In this document: piece after piece, positions 8,371-15,814 of the stretch
Layout: every line of letters starts with the position of its first letter
Position numbering within the stretch: position 1 is the first letter of the stretch
Source of the DNA: JAIRVZ01 sp031553415
GTDB taxonomy: Bacteria > Bacteroidota > Bacteroidia > Bacteroidales > Azobacteroidaceae
Assembly: GCA_031553415.1 (NCBI GenBank)
Contig: JAVBLO010000085.1
Coordinates: 6,095-70,094 of the forward strand
Direction of reading: 5' to 3'
DNA: 64,000 nt
Translations under genes and position numbers: made by a program
Notes under the pieces: model-generated
Databases searched by the model: none
Told to the model about the DNA's origin: nothing
What the model saw: only the letters and a program-made list of their open reading frames with translations

Positions 8371-9174
8371 ATGGTAACACAATTTCAATCTTCATTAGTT
8401 AAAAGCGATCTGTCAGCCAATACAGTAAGTTCGTATGTATGGACTGTAAACCACTTTCTAAACAATTATGAGTCACTTAACAAAGAAAACCTGTTGGCTT
8501 ATAAAGGTTATCTTATTGAGCATTTTAAACCCAAAACAGTTAATTTGCGGTTACAAGCACTTAACAAATACCTTGAATATATCAAGAAAGACCGCTTGAA
8601 ACTCAAATTCATAAAAGTACAACAAAAAAACTTTCTGGAAAATGTAGTCAGTGATGCTGATTATAAGTTTCTGAAAACAAAACTGAAATCAGAAGGGCAT
8701 ATAGAATGGTATTTTGTCGTCTGGTTTTTAACGGCAACAGGTGCGAGGGTAAGCGAGTTATTACAAATTAAGGCAGAACATGTTCAGGCTGGTTATTTAG
8801 ACATGTATACCAAAGGTGGAAAAATCAGAAGGCTCTATATACCTAAAAGTCTTCGCTTCGAAGCAATACAATGGTTGCAGGAAAAAAAAATTACTACAGG
8901 ATATATTTTTTTGAATCGTTTTGGAGAACGCATAACAACCAGGGGAATATCTCAGCAACTAAAACATTTCGCTACTAAATACGGACTTAATGCAAAGCTA
9001 ATATACCCCCACTCTTTCCGTCACCGGTTTGCCAAGAATTTTCTGGAAAAATTCAATGATATCGCTCTGCTCGCCGATTTAATGGGACATGAAAGCATTG
9101 AAACAACCCGGATTTATTTACGAAGAACTGCCAGCGAACAGCAAATCATAGTAGACAAAGTGGTTACATGGTAA
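8371..9174 (+). CDS. tyrosine recombinase / site-specific integrase, XerC/D-like
   Basis: 267 aa DNA-cutting and rejoining enzyme. N-terminal SAM-like core-binding domain (about 1-85), then the catalytic domain with the full set of residues: Arg126 (TGARVSEL), Lys148/151 (TKGGKIRR), His214 and Arg217 (HSFRH), His240 (LMGHESIETT) and nucleophile Tyr249 (TRIYLRR). It is intact and probably active. It is shorter than typical XerC/XerD (about 295-300 aa), and no phage genes, att duplications or long inverted repeats framing an invertible segment are seen nearby. It could be a chromosomal Xer paralogue or a stranded integrase; the role is unknown. Confidence 0.85.
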   Translation: MVTQFQSSLVKSDLSANTVSSYVWTVNHFLNNYESLNKENLLAYKGYLIEHFKPKTVNLRLQALNKYLEYIKKDRLKLKFIKVQQKNFLENVVSDADYKFLKTKLKSEGHIEWYFVVWFLTATGARVSELLQIKAEHVQAGYLDMYTKGGKIRRLYIPKSLRFEAIQWLQEKKITTGYIFLNRFGERITTRGISQQLKHFATKYGLNAKLIYPHSFRHRFAKNFLEKFNDIALLADLMGHESIETTRIYLRRTASEQQIIVDKVVTW

Positions 9175-9180
9175 TAAAAT

Positions 9181-9276
9181 AGCATACAGATTACACAGAT
9201 TTTTTATTGATAAGCCACGAACTTCACGAATTTATACTATAATTTATTTAGTGAGATTTCGTGAAATTCATGGCTT
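9181..9276. repeat. composite intergenic repeat: ACACAGATT arm plus CCACGAA hairpin
   Basis: A single left arm of the ACACAGATT word (9181-9201) precedes a hairpin whose arms AAGCCACGAACTTCACGAA (9212-9230) and its near reverse complement (9258-9276) pair with few mismatches. Same two modules, in the same order, as at 20766-20870 and 47186-47341. The remaining gap to 9411 shows nothing else. Confidence 0.7.
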
Positions 9277-9411
9277 AACATTTTTTCTTTTTGATTGCCT
9301 TAAAAATACTATTGATAGCTTTTGACAACGGAACTATCAAGTGGCAACCATTTCTTATTATTGCATACAAAGATAAACATATACTGATTTCAAAATAAGA
9401 AAACATATTGC

Positions 9412-9419
9412 TATCTTTG
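9412..9419 (+). promoter_or_regulatory. hydrogenase operon -7 box (TATCTTTG)
   Basis: Exact TAnnTTTG 23 bases before the hydA ATG. A TTTC lies near the -33 position. It would drive hydA-hydE-hydG-hydF as one unit. Confidence 0.6.
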
Positions 9420-9442
9420 CACCCTCGAAAAATTCTTGATAA

Positions 9443-10906
9443 ATGGCCTATACAAACAACGTAATGATTGTCCGTCATAAATTATTGACGGAATTGGTAA
9501 GTCTTTGGAATAAAAATCAATTAACCGAGCAAATAGACCGACTCCCTATCGAATTAACTCCCCGCAGGAAAAAGACTTTGGGCCGCTGTTGTGTACATAA
9601 AGAACGTGCCGTCTGGAAATATAAGTCGCTTCCTTTATTGGGCTGGGATATGTCGGATGAAAGAGATGAACTTACTCCCCTATCCGAATATGCACGATTG
9701 GCACTGGAACGGGATGAAATAAAAAAAGAAAACATTTTATGTGTGATTGATGAAGCATGTTCTTCTTGTGTTCAGCAAAATTATGTCGTATCCAATCTTT
9801 GCCGGGGTTGTGTGGCTCGCACCTGTTACATGAATTGTCCAAAAAAATCTGTCTTTTTTGATAAAAACGGACAAGCGAATATTGATAGTGAAACATGCAT
9901 AAGTTGCGGAATTTGTCAGAAAAGCTGCCCTTACCATGCAATAGTTTATATGCCTATTCCCTGTGAAGAAAGTTGTCCGGTGAAAGCAATCAGCAAAGAT
10001 AGCGATGGGATTGAACACATTGATGAAAGCAAGTGTATCTATTGTGGAAAATGCCTGAATGCATGCCCTTTTGGCGCTATTTTCGAAATATCCCAGGCTT
10101 TTGATGTGCTGCAACGTATTCGCAAAGGAGAAAAAATAATTGCGATTGTCGCGCCTGCCATTCTCGGACAATTCAATGCTCCGATAGACAAAGTATACGG
10201 AGCTTTTAAAGCTATGGGGTTTCATGATGTCATAGAAGTCGCCCAGGGGGCTATGACAACCATTGCCCATGAAGCGGAAGAATTGAAAGAAAAAATTGCT
10301 AATGGACAACCGTTTATGACGACTTCCTGTTGCCCCTCTTATATAGAATTAACGGAAAAACATATTCCGGATATGAAGCCTTATGTTTCCGGAACCCGTT
10401 CTCCGATGCATTATACGGCCAAAATCGTTAAGGAGCAAAATCCTGATACTAAAGTTGTTTTTGTAGGTCCTTGTGTTGCCAAACGCAAAGAAGCCCGTAA
10501 AGATGAATATGTAGATTTCATTTTAACTTTCGAAGAAATCGGTTCTATCCTTGAAGGATTGGATATAGAAATCGAACAATCACCTTCTTATTCTGTCCTT
10601 TTTAACTCTGTACGCCAGGCACACGGTTTCGCCCAATCAGGAGGAGTAACGGCTGCAGTGCAGGCATATCTCAAAGATGAAGCCGACAAAATAAGGACAA
10701 TACAAATGTCGGATATGAACAAGAAGAATATTGCCATGCTTCGAGCTTTCGCAAAAACAAAAAGAGCCGGAGGACAATTCATCGAAGTGATGGCCTGCGA
10801 AGGCGGTTGTATTACAGGCCCTACGTCACGTAATGATATTTCAGCAGGGAAAAAGCAATTGGAGCAGGAGCTTAGCAGGATTCGGGGATATGAAGATAAT
10901 TATTGA
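9443..10906 (+). CDS. hydA: [FeFe]-hydrogenase catalytic subunit
   Basis: Catalyses H2 evolution or uptake at the H-cluster; 487 aa, monomeric type. The N-terminal part has an unusual Cys-rich block (CSSC...CRGC...CYMNC, about 109-136), then two ferredoxin-type [4Fe-4S] motifs (CISCGICQKSCP with CEESCP, and CIYCGKCLNACP). The H-cluster domain has L1 TSCCPSY (294-300), L2 VGPCVAKRKEA (Cys344) and L3 EVMACEGGC (Cys452, Cys456). L2 has Gly where group A enzymes have Met (MPC), and L1 ends in Tyr instead of Trp; this resembles the Bacteroides/Clostridia group B enzymes, an inference from motifs. No HydB/HydC (NADH-linked) subunits are adjacent, so the partner is probably ferredoxin. The gene overlaps hydE by 17 bases. 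Confidence 0.92.
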   Translation: MAYTNNVMIVRHKLLTELVSLWNKNQLTEQIDRLPIELTPRRKKTLGRCCVHKERAVWKYKSLPLLGWDMSDERDELTPLSEYARLALERDEIKKENILCVIDEACSSCVQQNYVVSNLCRGCVARTCYMNCPKKSVFFDKNGQANIDSETCISCGICQKSCPYHAIVYMPIPCEESCPVKAISKDSDGIEHIDESKCIYCGKCLNACPFGAIFEISQAFDVLQRIRKGEKIIAIVAPAILGQFNAPIDKVYGAFKAMGFHDVIEVAQGAMTTIAHEAEELKEKIANGQPFMTTSCCPSYIELTEKHIPDMKPYVSGTRSPMHYTAKIVKEQNPDTKVVFVGPCVAKRKEARKDEYVDFILTFEEIGSILEGLDIEIEQSPSYSVLFNSVRQAHGFAQSGGVTAAVQAYLKDEADKIRTIQMSDMNKKNIAMLRAFAKTKRAGGQFIEVMACEGGCITGPTSRNDISAGKKQLEQELSRIRGYEDNY

Positions 10907-11930
10907 CAGGCTCCGGTCGGTTCATACGCTGGAAATTGACGAATACAAACAGTTGCTCAGTTGCCGGGAGCAAAATACAATTGATTATCTCCATCAACAG
11001 GCAAGAGAAGTTGCTTTGTCTGAATTTGGGAATCAAATTTATATCCGGGGATTAATAGAGATAAGCAATTGTTGTCGCAACGATTGCTACTATTGTGGTA
11101 TCAGAAAAAGTAACACAACAATTAAACGATATCGCTTGGATGAAGATATTATCCTGGATTGTTGCAAACAAGGATATCAACTCGGATTCCGCACTTTCGT
11201 TTTACAGGGAGGTGAAGATGCCGGAATGAGTGACGATACAATTGAATTTATTGTAGCCAACATACATAAACTTTATCCCGACTGTGCCGTTACACTCTCA
11301 TTAGGAGAAAAATCCTTTGAGTCATACAAACGTTTCTTCCAAGCAGGAGCCAACCGTTACCTATTGCGTCATGAAACATATAACGAAATACATTACAGGT
11401 ATTTACATCCGGAGAAGATGTCTTCAGAATACAGAATAAATTGTCTGAATAACTTAAAAACAATTGGTTATCAGGTTGGAACAGGAATAATGGTAGGAAG
11501 TCCTTTTCAAACGATTGATAATTTGGTAAATGATATTCTATTTATAGAAAAGTTCCAACCTGAAATGATTGGAATCGGGCCTTTTATTCCACATAAAGAT
11601 ACGCCTTTCGCCTCATATCCGACAGGTTCCGTAGAACTGACACTCATTTTGCTTTCCATTTTCAGGTTGATGCGTCCGAAAGCATTAATTCCTTCAACAA
11701 CAGCACTCAATACAATAGATTCTAAAGGAAGAGAAAAGGGTATATTAGCAGGAGCCAATGTGATTATGCCGAACCTAACTCCGAATACCCAACGAAAAAA
11801 TTACGAACTATATAACAATAAATCACATCTGGGCGCTGAATCTGCTGAAGGATTAGAAATACTTCGCAAACAAATGCAAGCCATAGGTTATGAAATTTCA
11901 GGAGAGAGAGGAGATTATGTACAACATTAA
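10890..11930 (+). CDS. hydE: [FeFe]-hydrogenase maturase HydE (radical SAM)
   Basis: Radical-SAM enzyme acting in assembly of the diiron subcluster of the H-cluster. The start is placed at ATG 10890 (MKIIIDRLRSVHTLEID, 346 aa) rather than the upstream in-frame ATG at 10833, because the family begins here and the gene then overlaps hydA by 17 bases, as expected in a coupled operon. The radical-SAM triad is SNCCRNDCYYCGIRKSN (about 63-79); VLQGGEDAG and GTGIMVGSPFQT follow in the barrel, and the C-terminal TLTPNTQR/Y segment matches BioB/HydE-type enzymes. It overlaps hydG by 14 bases. Confidence 0.93.
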   Translation: MKIIIDRLRSVHTLEIDEYKQLLSCREQNTIDYLHQQAREVALSEFGNQIYIRGLIEISNCCRNDCYYCGIRKSNTTIKRYRLDEDIILDCCKQGYQLGFRTFVLQGGEDAGMSDDTIEFIVANIHKLYPDCAVTLSLGEKSFESYKRFFQAGANRYLLRHETYNEIHYRYLHPEKMSSEYRINCLNNLKTIGYQVGTGIMVGSPFQTIDNLVNDILFIEKFQPEMIGIGPFIPHKDTPFASYPTGSVELTLILLSIFRLMRPKALIPSTTALNTIDSKGREKGILAGANVIMPNLTPNTQRKNYELYNNKSHLGAESAEGLEILRKQMQAIGYEISGERGDYVQH

Positions 11931-13335
11931 TTCAACGAAAGCAGAAGAATTTATCAATCATCAGGAAATCCTGGATACTTTGGCTTTTGCCCAAACATAT
12001 AAAAACGACACGAAAACTGTTGAACAGCTAATTGATAAGGCTGCCGCATACCAAGGCCTGACTCATCGGGAAGCTGCCATTTTATTATCCTGCGAACAAC
12101 CGGATTTAATTGAACGGATTTTTGAAGTTGCCCATAATATAAAACAAAAAATATATGGCAACCGTATTGTAATGTTTGCCCCGCTATATCTTTCCAATTA
12201 TTGTGTTAATAGCTGCGTATATTGCCCTTACCACCTCAAAAACAAAACTATACACCGGAAAAAACTGACTCAGGAAGAAATACGGAAAGAAGTACTCACT
12301 TTACAGGATATGGGCCACAAACGGATAGCTCTTGAAACTGGAGAAGACCCCATTCGCAATCCTATCGAATATATTCTGGAATCCATTGAAAATATTTACA
12401 GCATAAAGCATAAGAACGGTGCCATCCGCAGGGTCAATGTCAATATAGCGGCCACTTCTGTTGAAAACTACCGCCTTTTGAAAAAGGCCGGCATTGGAAC
12501 CTATATTCTATTTCAGGAAACATATCATAAAGAAAGATATGAACAACTTCATCCAGTTGGCCCCAAAAGCAATTATGCTTACCACACAGAAGCTATAGAC
12601 CGGGCCATGCAGGGCGGAATTGATGATGTGGGATTAGGTGTTTTATTTGGTCTGAACAATTTCCAATATGATTTGGTTGGTTTATTGATGCATACTGAGC
12701 ATTTGGAAGCTGTTTTCGGAGTCGGTACCCATACGATTAGTATTCCACGCATTTGTCCGGCTGACAATATCAACACCAATGATTATCCGGATGCTGTACC
12801 AGATGATATATTCCGTCGTATTGTTGCGGTTATCCGGCTGGCCGTACCTTATACAGGTATGATTATTTCCACCCGTGAATCACAAGTCTCGCGTGAAAAA
12901 CTGCTAAACATTGGTATTTCTCAAATCAGTGGAGGTTCTAAAACAGGAGTCGGAGATTATTCCAATCTGAATACAGAATCTGAAAACACATCCCAATTTG
13001 ATATAAGCGATAACCGGACACTGGACGAAATAGTAGCTTGGTTGCTACAAAAAGGGCATATTCCCAGCTTTTGCACTGCTTGTTACCATGAGGGAAGAAC
13101 AGGTGACCGTTTTATGTCGTTAGTCAAATCAGGTCAAATTGCGAATTGTTGTGCGCCTAATGCGTTAATGACACTTAAAGAGTATCTGGAAGATTATGCT
13201 TCAAAAACAACACAGGCATTAGGAAAGCAAATGATTCAAGATGAAATAAAATATATTCCGAACTCCAGGGTCAAGGAAATTTGCATTCGCAATCTGCAGG
13301 AAATTGCGCAAGGAAAAAGGGATTTCAGGTTTTAA
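11917..13335 (+). CDS. hydG: [FeFe]-hydrogenase maturase HydG (tyrosine lyase)
   Basis: Radical-SAM enzyme that cleaves tyrosine to supply CO and CN ligands for the H-cluster. Start at ATG 11917 (MYNINSTKAEEF, 472 aa), preceded by a purine-rich GGAGAGAGAGGAG that overlaps the hydE 3' end; the upstream ATG at 11890 adds nine residues not expected in the family. Radical-SAM motif NYCVNSCVYCPYHLKN (about 95-110). The C-terminal second-cluster motif CTACYHEGRTGDRFM with a later Cys pair (NCCAPNAL) binds the auxiliary cluster that holds the Fe(CO)(CN) synthon. All expected cysteines are visible. Confidence 0.95.
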   Translation: MYNINSTKAEEFINHQEILDTLAFAQTYKNDTKTVEQLIDKAAAYQGLTHREAAILLSCEQPDLIERIFEVAHNIKQKIYGNRIVMFAPLYLSNYCVNSCVYCPYHLKNKTIHRKKLTQEEIRKEVLTLQDMGHKRIALETGEDPIRNPIEYILESIENIYSIKHKNGAIRRVNVNIAATSVENYRLLKKAGIGTYILFQETYHKERYEQLHPVGPKSNYAYHTEAIDRAMQGGIDDVGLGVLFGLNNFQYDLVGLLMHTEHLEAVFGVGTHTISIPRICPADNINTNDYPDAVPDDIFRRIVAVIRLAVPYTGMIISTRESQVSREKLLNIGISQISGGSKTGVGDYSNLNTESENTSQFDISDNRTLDEIVAWLLQKGHIPSFCTACYHEGRTGDRFMSLVKSGQIANCCAPNALMTLKEYLEDYASKTTQALGKQMIQDEIKYIPNSRVKEICIRNLQEIAQGKRDFRF

Positions 13336-13348
13336 CAAATAGTTTATA

Positions 13349-14539
13349 ATGAACAATACTCCACAATCAAACCGGCTCCACATCACTCTTTTAGGAAAAA
13401 GAAACAGTGGCAAATCTTCGTTGATCAACGCCTTAACCGGACATGAAACAGCGCTTGTATCGGATACTCCGGGAACAACTACCGATTTGGTTTATAAGTC
13501 AATGGAAATCAAAGGAATTGGACCCTGTATTTTTATAGATACTCCCGGATTTGATGATTCCGGAGAATTAGGAAAAAAACGGATTGAACAGACATTGAAG
13601 GCCATTGAAAAAACTGATATTGCTTTATTTTTATGCGATAAGGAAATGATTGAAGAAGAGAAGTGGATACAAATTTTAGAAGAGAAATATATCCCTTATG
13701 TTTTTATACTGAATAAAATAGATTTGTACGAAAACCAACACGAAACAGCAACTTTTATTTCAAACCTGCAAAAACAATATGGTAAAACTCCATTAAAAAT
13801 CAGCGCCAAACAAAAACAAGGGCTTGATTCAATTGTGTCAAGCATTATTAAAAATTTACCTGAAGACTATAAAAAGCCATGTATTACAGGCGATCGTGTG
13901 AAAACCGGAGATTTGGTATTATTGGTTATTCCCCAGGATATTCAGGCTCCAGAAGGACGGCTTATTCTACCTCAGGTGCAGACTTTGCGTGAATTACTGG
14001 ATAAAAAATGTATGGTTATGAGTTGCACGACAGATCTGCTTCCTGCAACATTGCAAGCCCTCTCCTACCCACCCCAGCTTATTATAACAGATTCACAGGT
14101 ATTTAAGACTGTTTATGAACAAAAACCAAAAGAAAGCCAATTGACGTCTTTTTCTATTTTATTTGCTGAATATAAAGGAGATATTGATTATTTCAAAGCA
14201 AGTGTGAAAGCCATTGAGCTTCTGAAAGAAACATCTAAAATACTGATAGCGGAAGCTTGTACCCATGCACCTCAGACAGAAGACATTGGAAGGGTAAAAA
14301 TTCCCTGTTTGTTGCGCAATAGAATTGGAGAAGGCTTATCAATAGATATTGTTTCCGGAAATGATTTTCCTAAAGATTTATCGCCTTATGATTTAATTAT
14401 TCATTGCGGAGCTTGCATGTTCAATCGCAAGCATGTACTAAACCGTGTTGAACAAGCTAAAAAACAACAGGTTCCAATGACTAATTATGGCGTGGTGTTA
14501 GCTTATTTGAATGGTATATTAGAAAATATAAATTATTGA
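13349..14539 (+). CDS. hydF: [FeFe]-hydrogenase maturation GTPase HydF
   Basis: Scaffold that carries the diiron precursor and transfers it to HydA. 396 aa. N-terminal GTPase with GKRNSGKSS (about 16-24), DTPGTT, DTPGF and NKID; middle dimerisation domain; C-terminal Fe-S domain with CTH (about residue 305) and HCGAC (about 353), which fits the family's CxH...CxxC cluster motif. It lies 13 bases after hydG and is the last gene of the operon; convergent with the following barrel gene across 29 bases that hold no obvious terminator. Confidence 0.94.
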   Translation: MNNTPQSNRLHITLLGKRNSGKSSLINALTGHETALVSDTPGTTTDLVYKSMEIKGIGPCIFIDTPGFDDSGELGKKRIEQTLKAIEKTDIALFLCDKEMIEEEKWIQILEEKYIPYVFILNKIDLYENQHETATFISNLQKQYGKTPLKISAKQKQGLDSIVSSIIKNLPEDYKKPCITGDRVKTGDLVLLVIPQDIQAPEGRLILPQVQTLRELLDKKCMVMSCTTDLLPATLQALSYPPQLIITDSQVFKTVYEQKPKESQLTSFSILFAEYKGDIDYFKASVKAIELLKETSKILIAEACTHAPQTEDIGRVKIPCLLRNRIGEGLSIDIVSGNDFPKDLSPYDLIIHCGACMFNRKHVLNRVEQAKKQQVPMTNYGVVLAYLNGILENINY

Positions 14540-14568
14540 TATAAGAAAAATTGCAGCTATAAATCTAA

Positions 14569-15696
14569 TTATTTACTTTTAAGATTGAATTCTTTGTTAA
14601 ACCGTATATAAACTCCGAAACTATAGTCTGTAGATTTCAGAACCAAGTCTGTATAGGTTTCTATCTGGGCACCAATGGAAAGGCTTTCAAGAAGTTGTTG
14701 TGAATATGCAAGCTTAGCTGTAATCATCTTACGTATAGGGACTTGATTCCCAGGCTCATAAGGATTAAATGATCCCAAAAGAGGCTCCCCATCAAATGCA
14801 TAAAAATGTTCGGCATACCAATAGCCTGTCATTAAGGTAAATAACGAAGACTTTACCTGCAAAACCGGATATACCCCCCACCCTTTATCATAAGGTCGTA
14901 AAGTTGGATCAGGCAGTTTATCATAATAACCTGCAAGGTATGTATCAAAAGCAATTGACTGGATAAAACTTTTTTTGAACGACCATTCCGAATGAATTCC
15001 TGTAACAGCATTTCCGAGCACAATCATTTTTTCATCAGATGTGTCTATTTGTCCGCCATGATGGTTGATTAATAGCTGGAATGGAATCGACAAATTTATA
15101 CTGCTTTCCAGATGTGTTAACTGAAGAGAGGCAGATGTACCGAATGTCAGGACTTCCGGTACTGAATCACCACGTTCTATATAACGTTGCCAATTGATCC
15201 AAACATCAGCAAAATACTGTTTATCCTGATAGAGAAGTTGTAAACCACTTTCAGGCCTGCTTGTAAACTGTTTTTCCCATTGGTATAAAGGCTCTATCAA
15301 ACGATGGTTCAGTCCTCCGTAAATATTCCCAAACACCAGATAGAAATCAGGTTTAACAACATATTCCATCTGTACAAAAATATCATTGATAAAATGGATG
15401 CCATCTTCCCTTTGCTCTCCGGAATAAAAAACACTATATGTTCCGAGTTGGGCTCGAAAACGATTATTGACTTGGTACTGTATTTTAGGAAGTAAATTGA
15501 TACCCGGTAGAGTATACCCGTTCTCCAAAGGACTGAAATATTCATTATTTTTGAAAAAGCCGGTCATATCAATGGAAAATGCCCAACGGTTGCTGTCATT
15601 CTCCAATAATTGTGGAGAAGTAAGTAGTTTATCCGGAATCCATTGTGCATATAAAGTTGCGGGTAAAAGCAATAAGAGAAATATTAATTTTTTCAA
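14569..15696 (-). CDS. predicted outer-membrane beta-barrel protein, unknown function
   Basis: 375 aa with a signal peptide (MKKLIFLLLLLPATLYAQ) and no other hydrophobic helix. The mature part is a succession of alternating polar/aromatic strands (for example FRAQLGTYSVFYSG, YFADVWINWQRYI, FTLMTGYWYAEHFYAF) and it ends in a beta-strand with aromatic residues (YSFGVYIRFNKEF), the pattern of Gram-negative outer-membrane barrels. I do not recognise the family. It follows the GH2 gene in the same orientation, 118 bases downstream, so it may belong to that transcription unit; the gap between them is AT-rich without a clear promoter. Confidence 0.7.
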   Translation of the reverse strand: MKKLIFLLLLLPATLYAQWIPDKLLTSPQLLENDSNRWAFSIDMTGFFKNNEYFSPLENGYTLPGINLLPKIQYQVNNRFRAQLGTYSVFYSGEQREDGIHFINDIFVQMEYVVKPDFYLVFGNIYGGLNHRLIEPLYQWEKQFTSRPESGLQLLYQDKQYFADVWINWQRYIERGDSVPEVLTFGTSASLQLTHLESSINLSIPFQLLINHHGGQIDTSDEKMIVLGNAVTGIHSEWSFKKSFIQSIAFDTYLAGYYDKLPDPTLRPYDKGWGVYPVLQVKSSLFTLMTGYWYAEHFYAFDGEPLLGSFNPYEPGNQVPIRKMITAKLAYSQQLLESLSIGAQIETYTDLVLKSTDYSFGVYIRFNKEFNLKSK

Positions 15697-15814
15697 TTTG
15701 AATTTAATATTAAATATTATGCCTTTATAACAATAAAGATTTCAAAAGGTTTATAAAACAAAGCCAGAGCAGAATACTGATTGATTTTTCCGGTTAAAAT
15801 GATTTGCTCAGTAA

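Noticed and set aside
9181..9276. Composite repeats as attachment sites of the nearby tyrosine recombinase
   Set aside because: The same repeats occur far from it (20766, 47186) and no matching pair frames a segment, so the link is unsupported.
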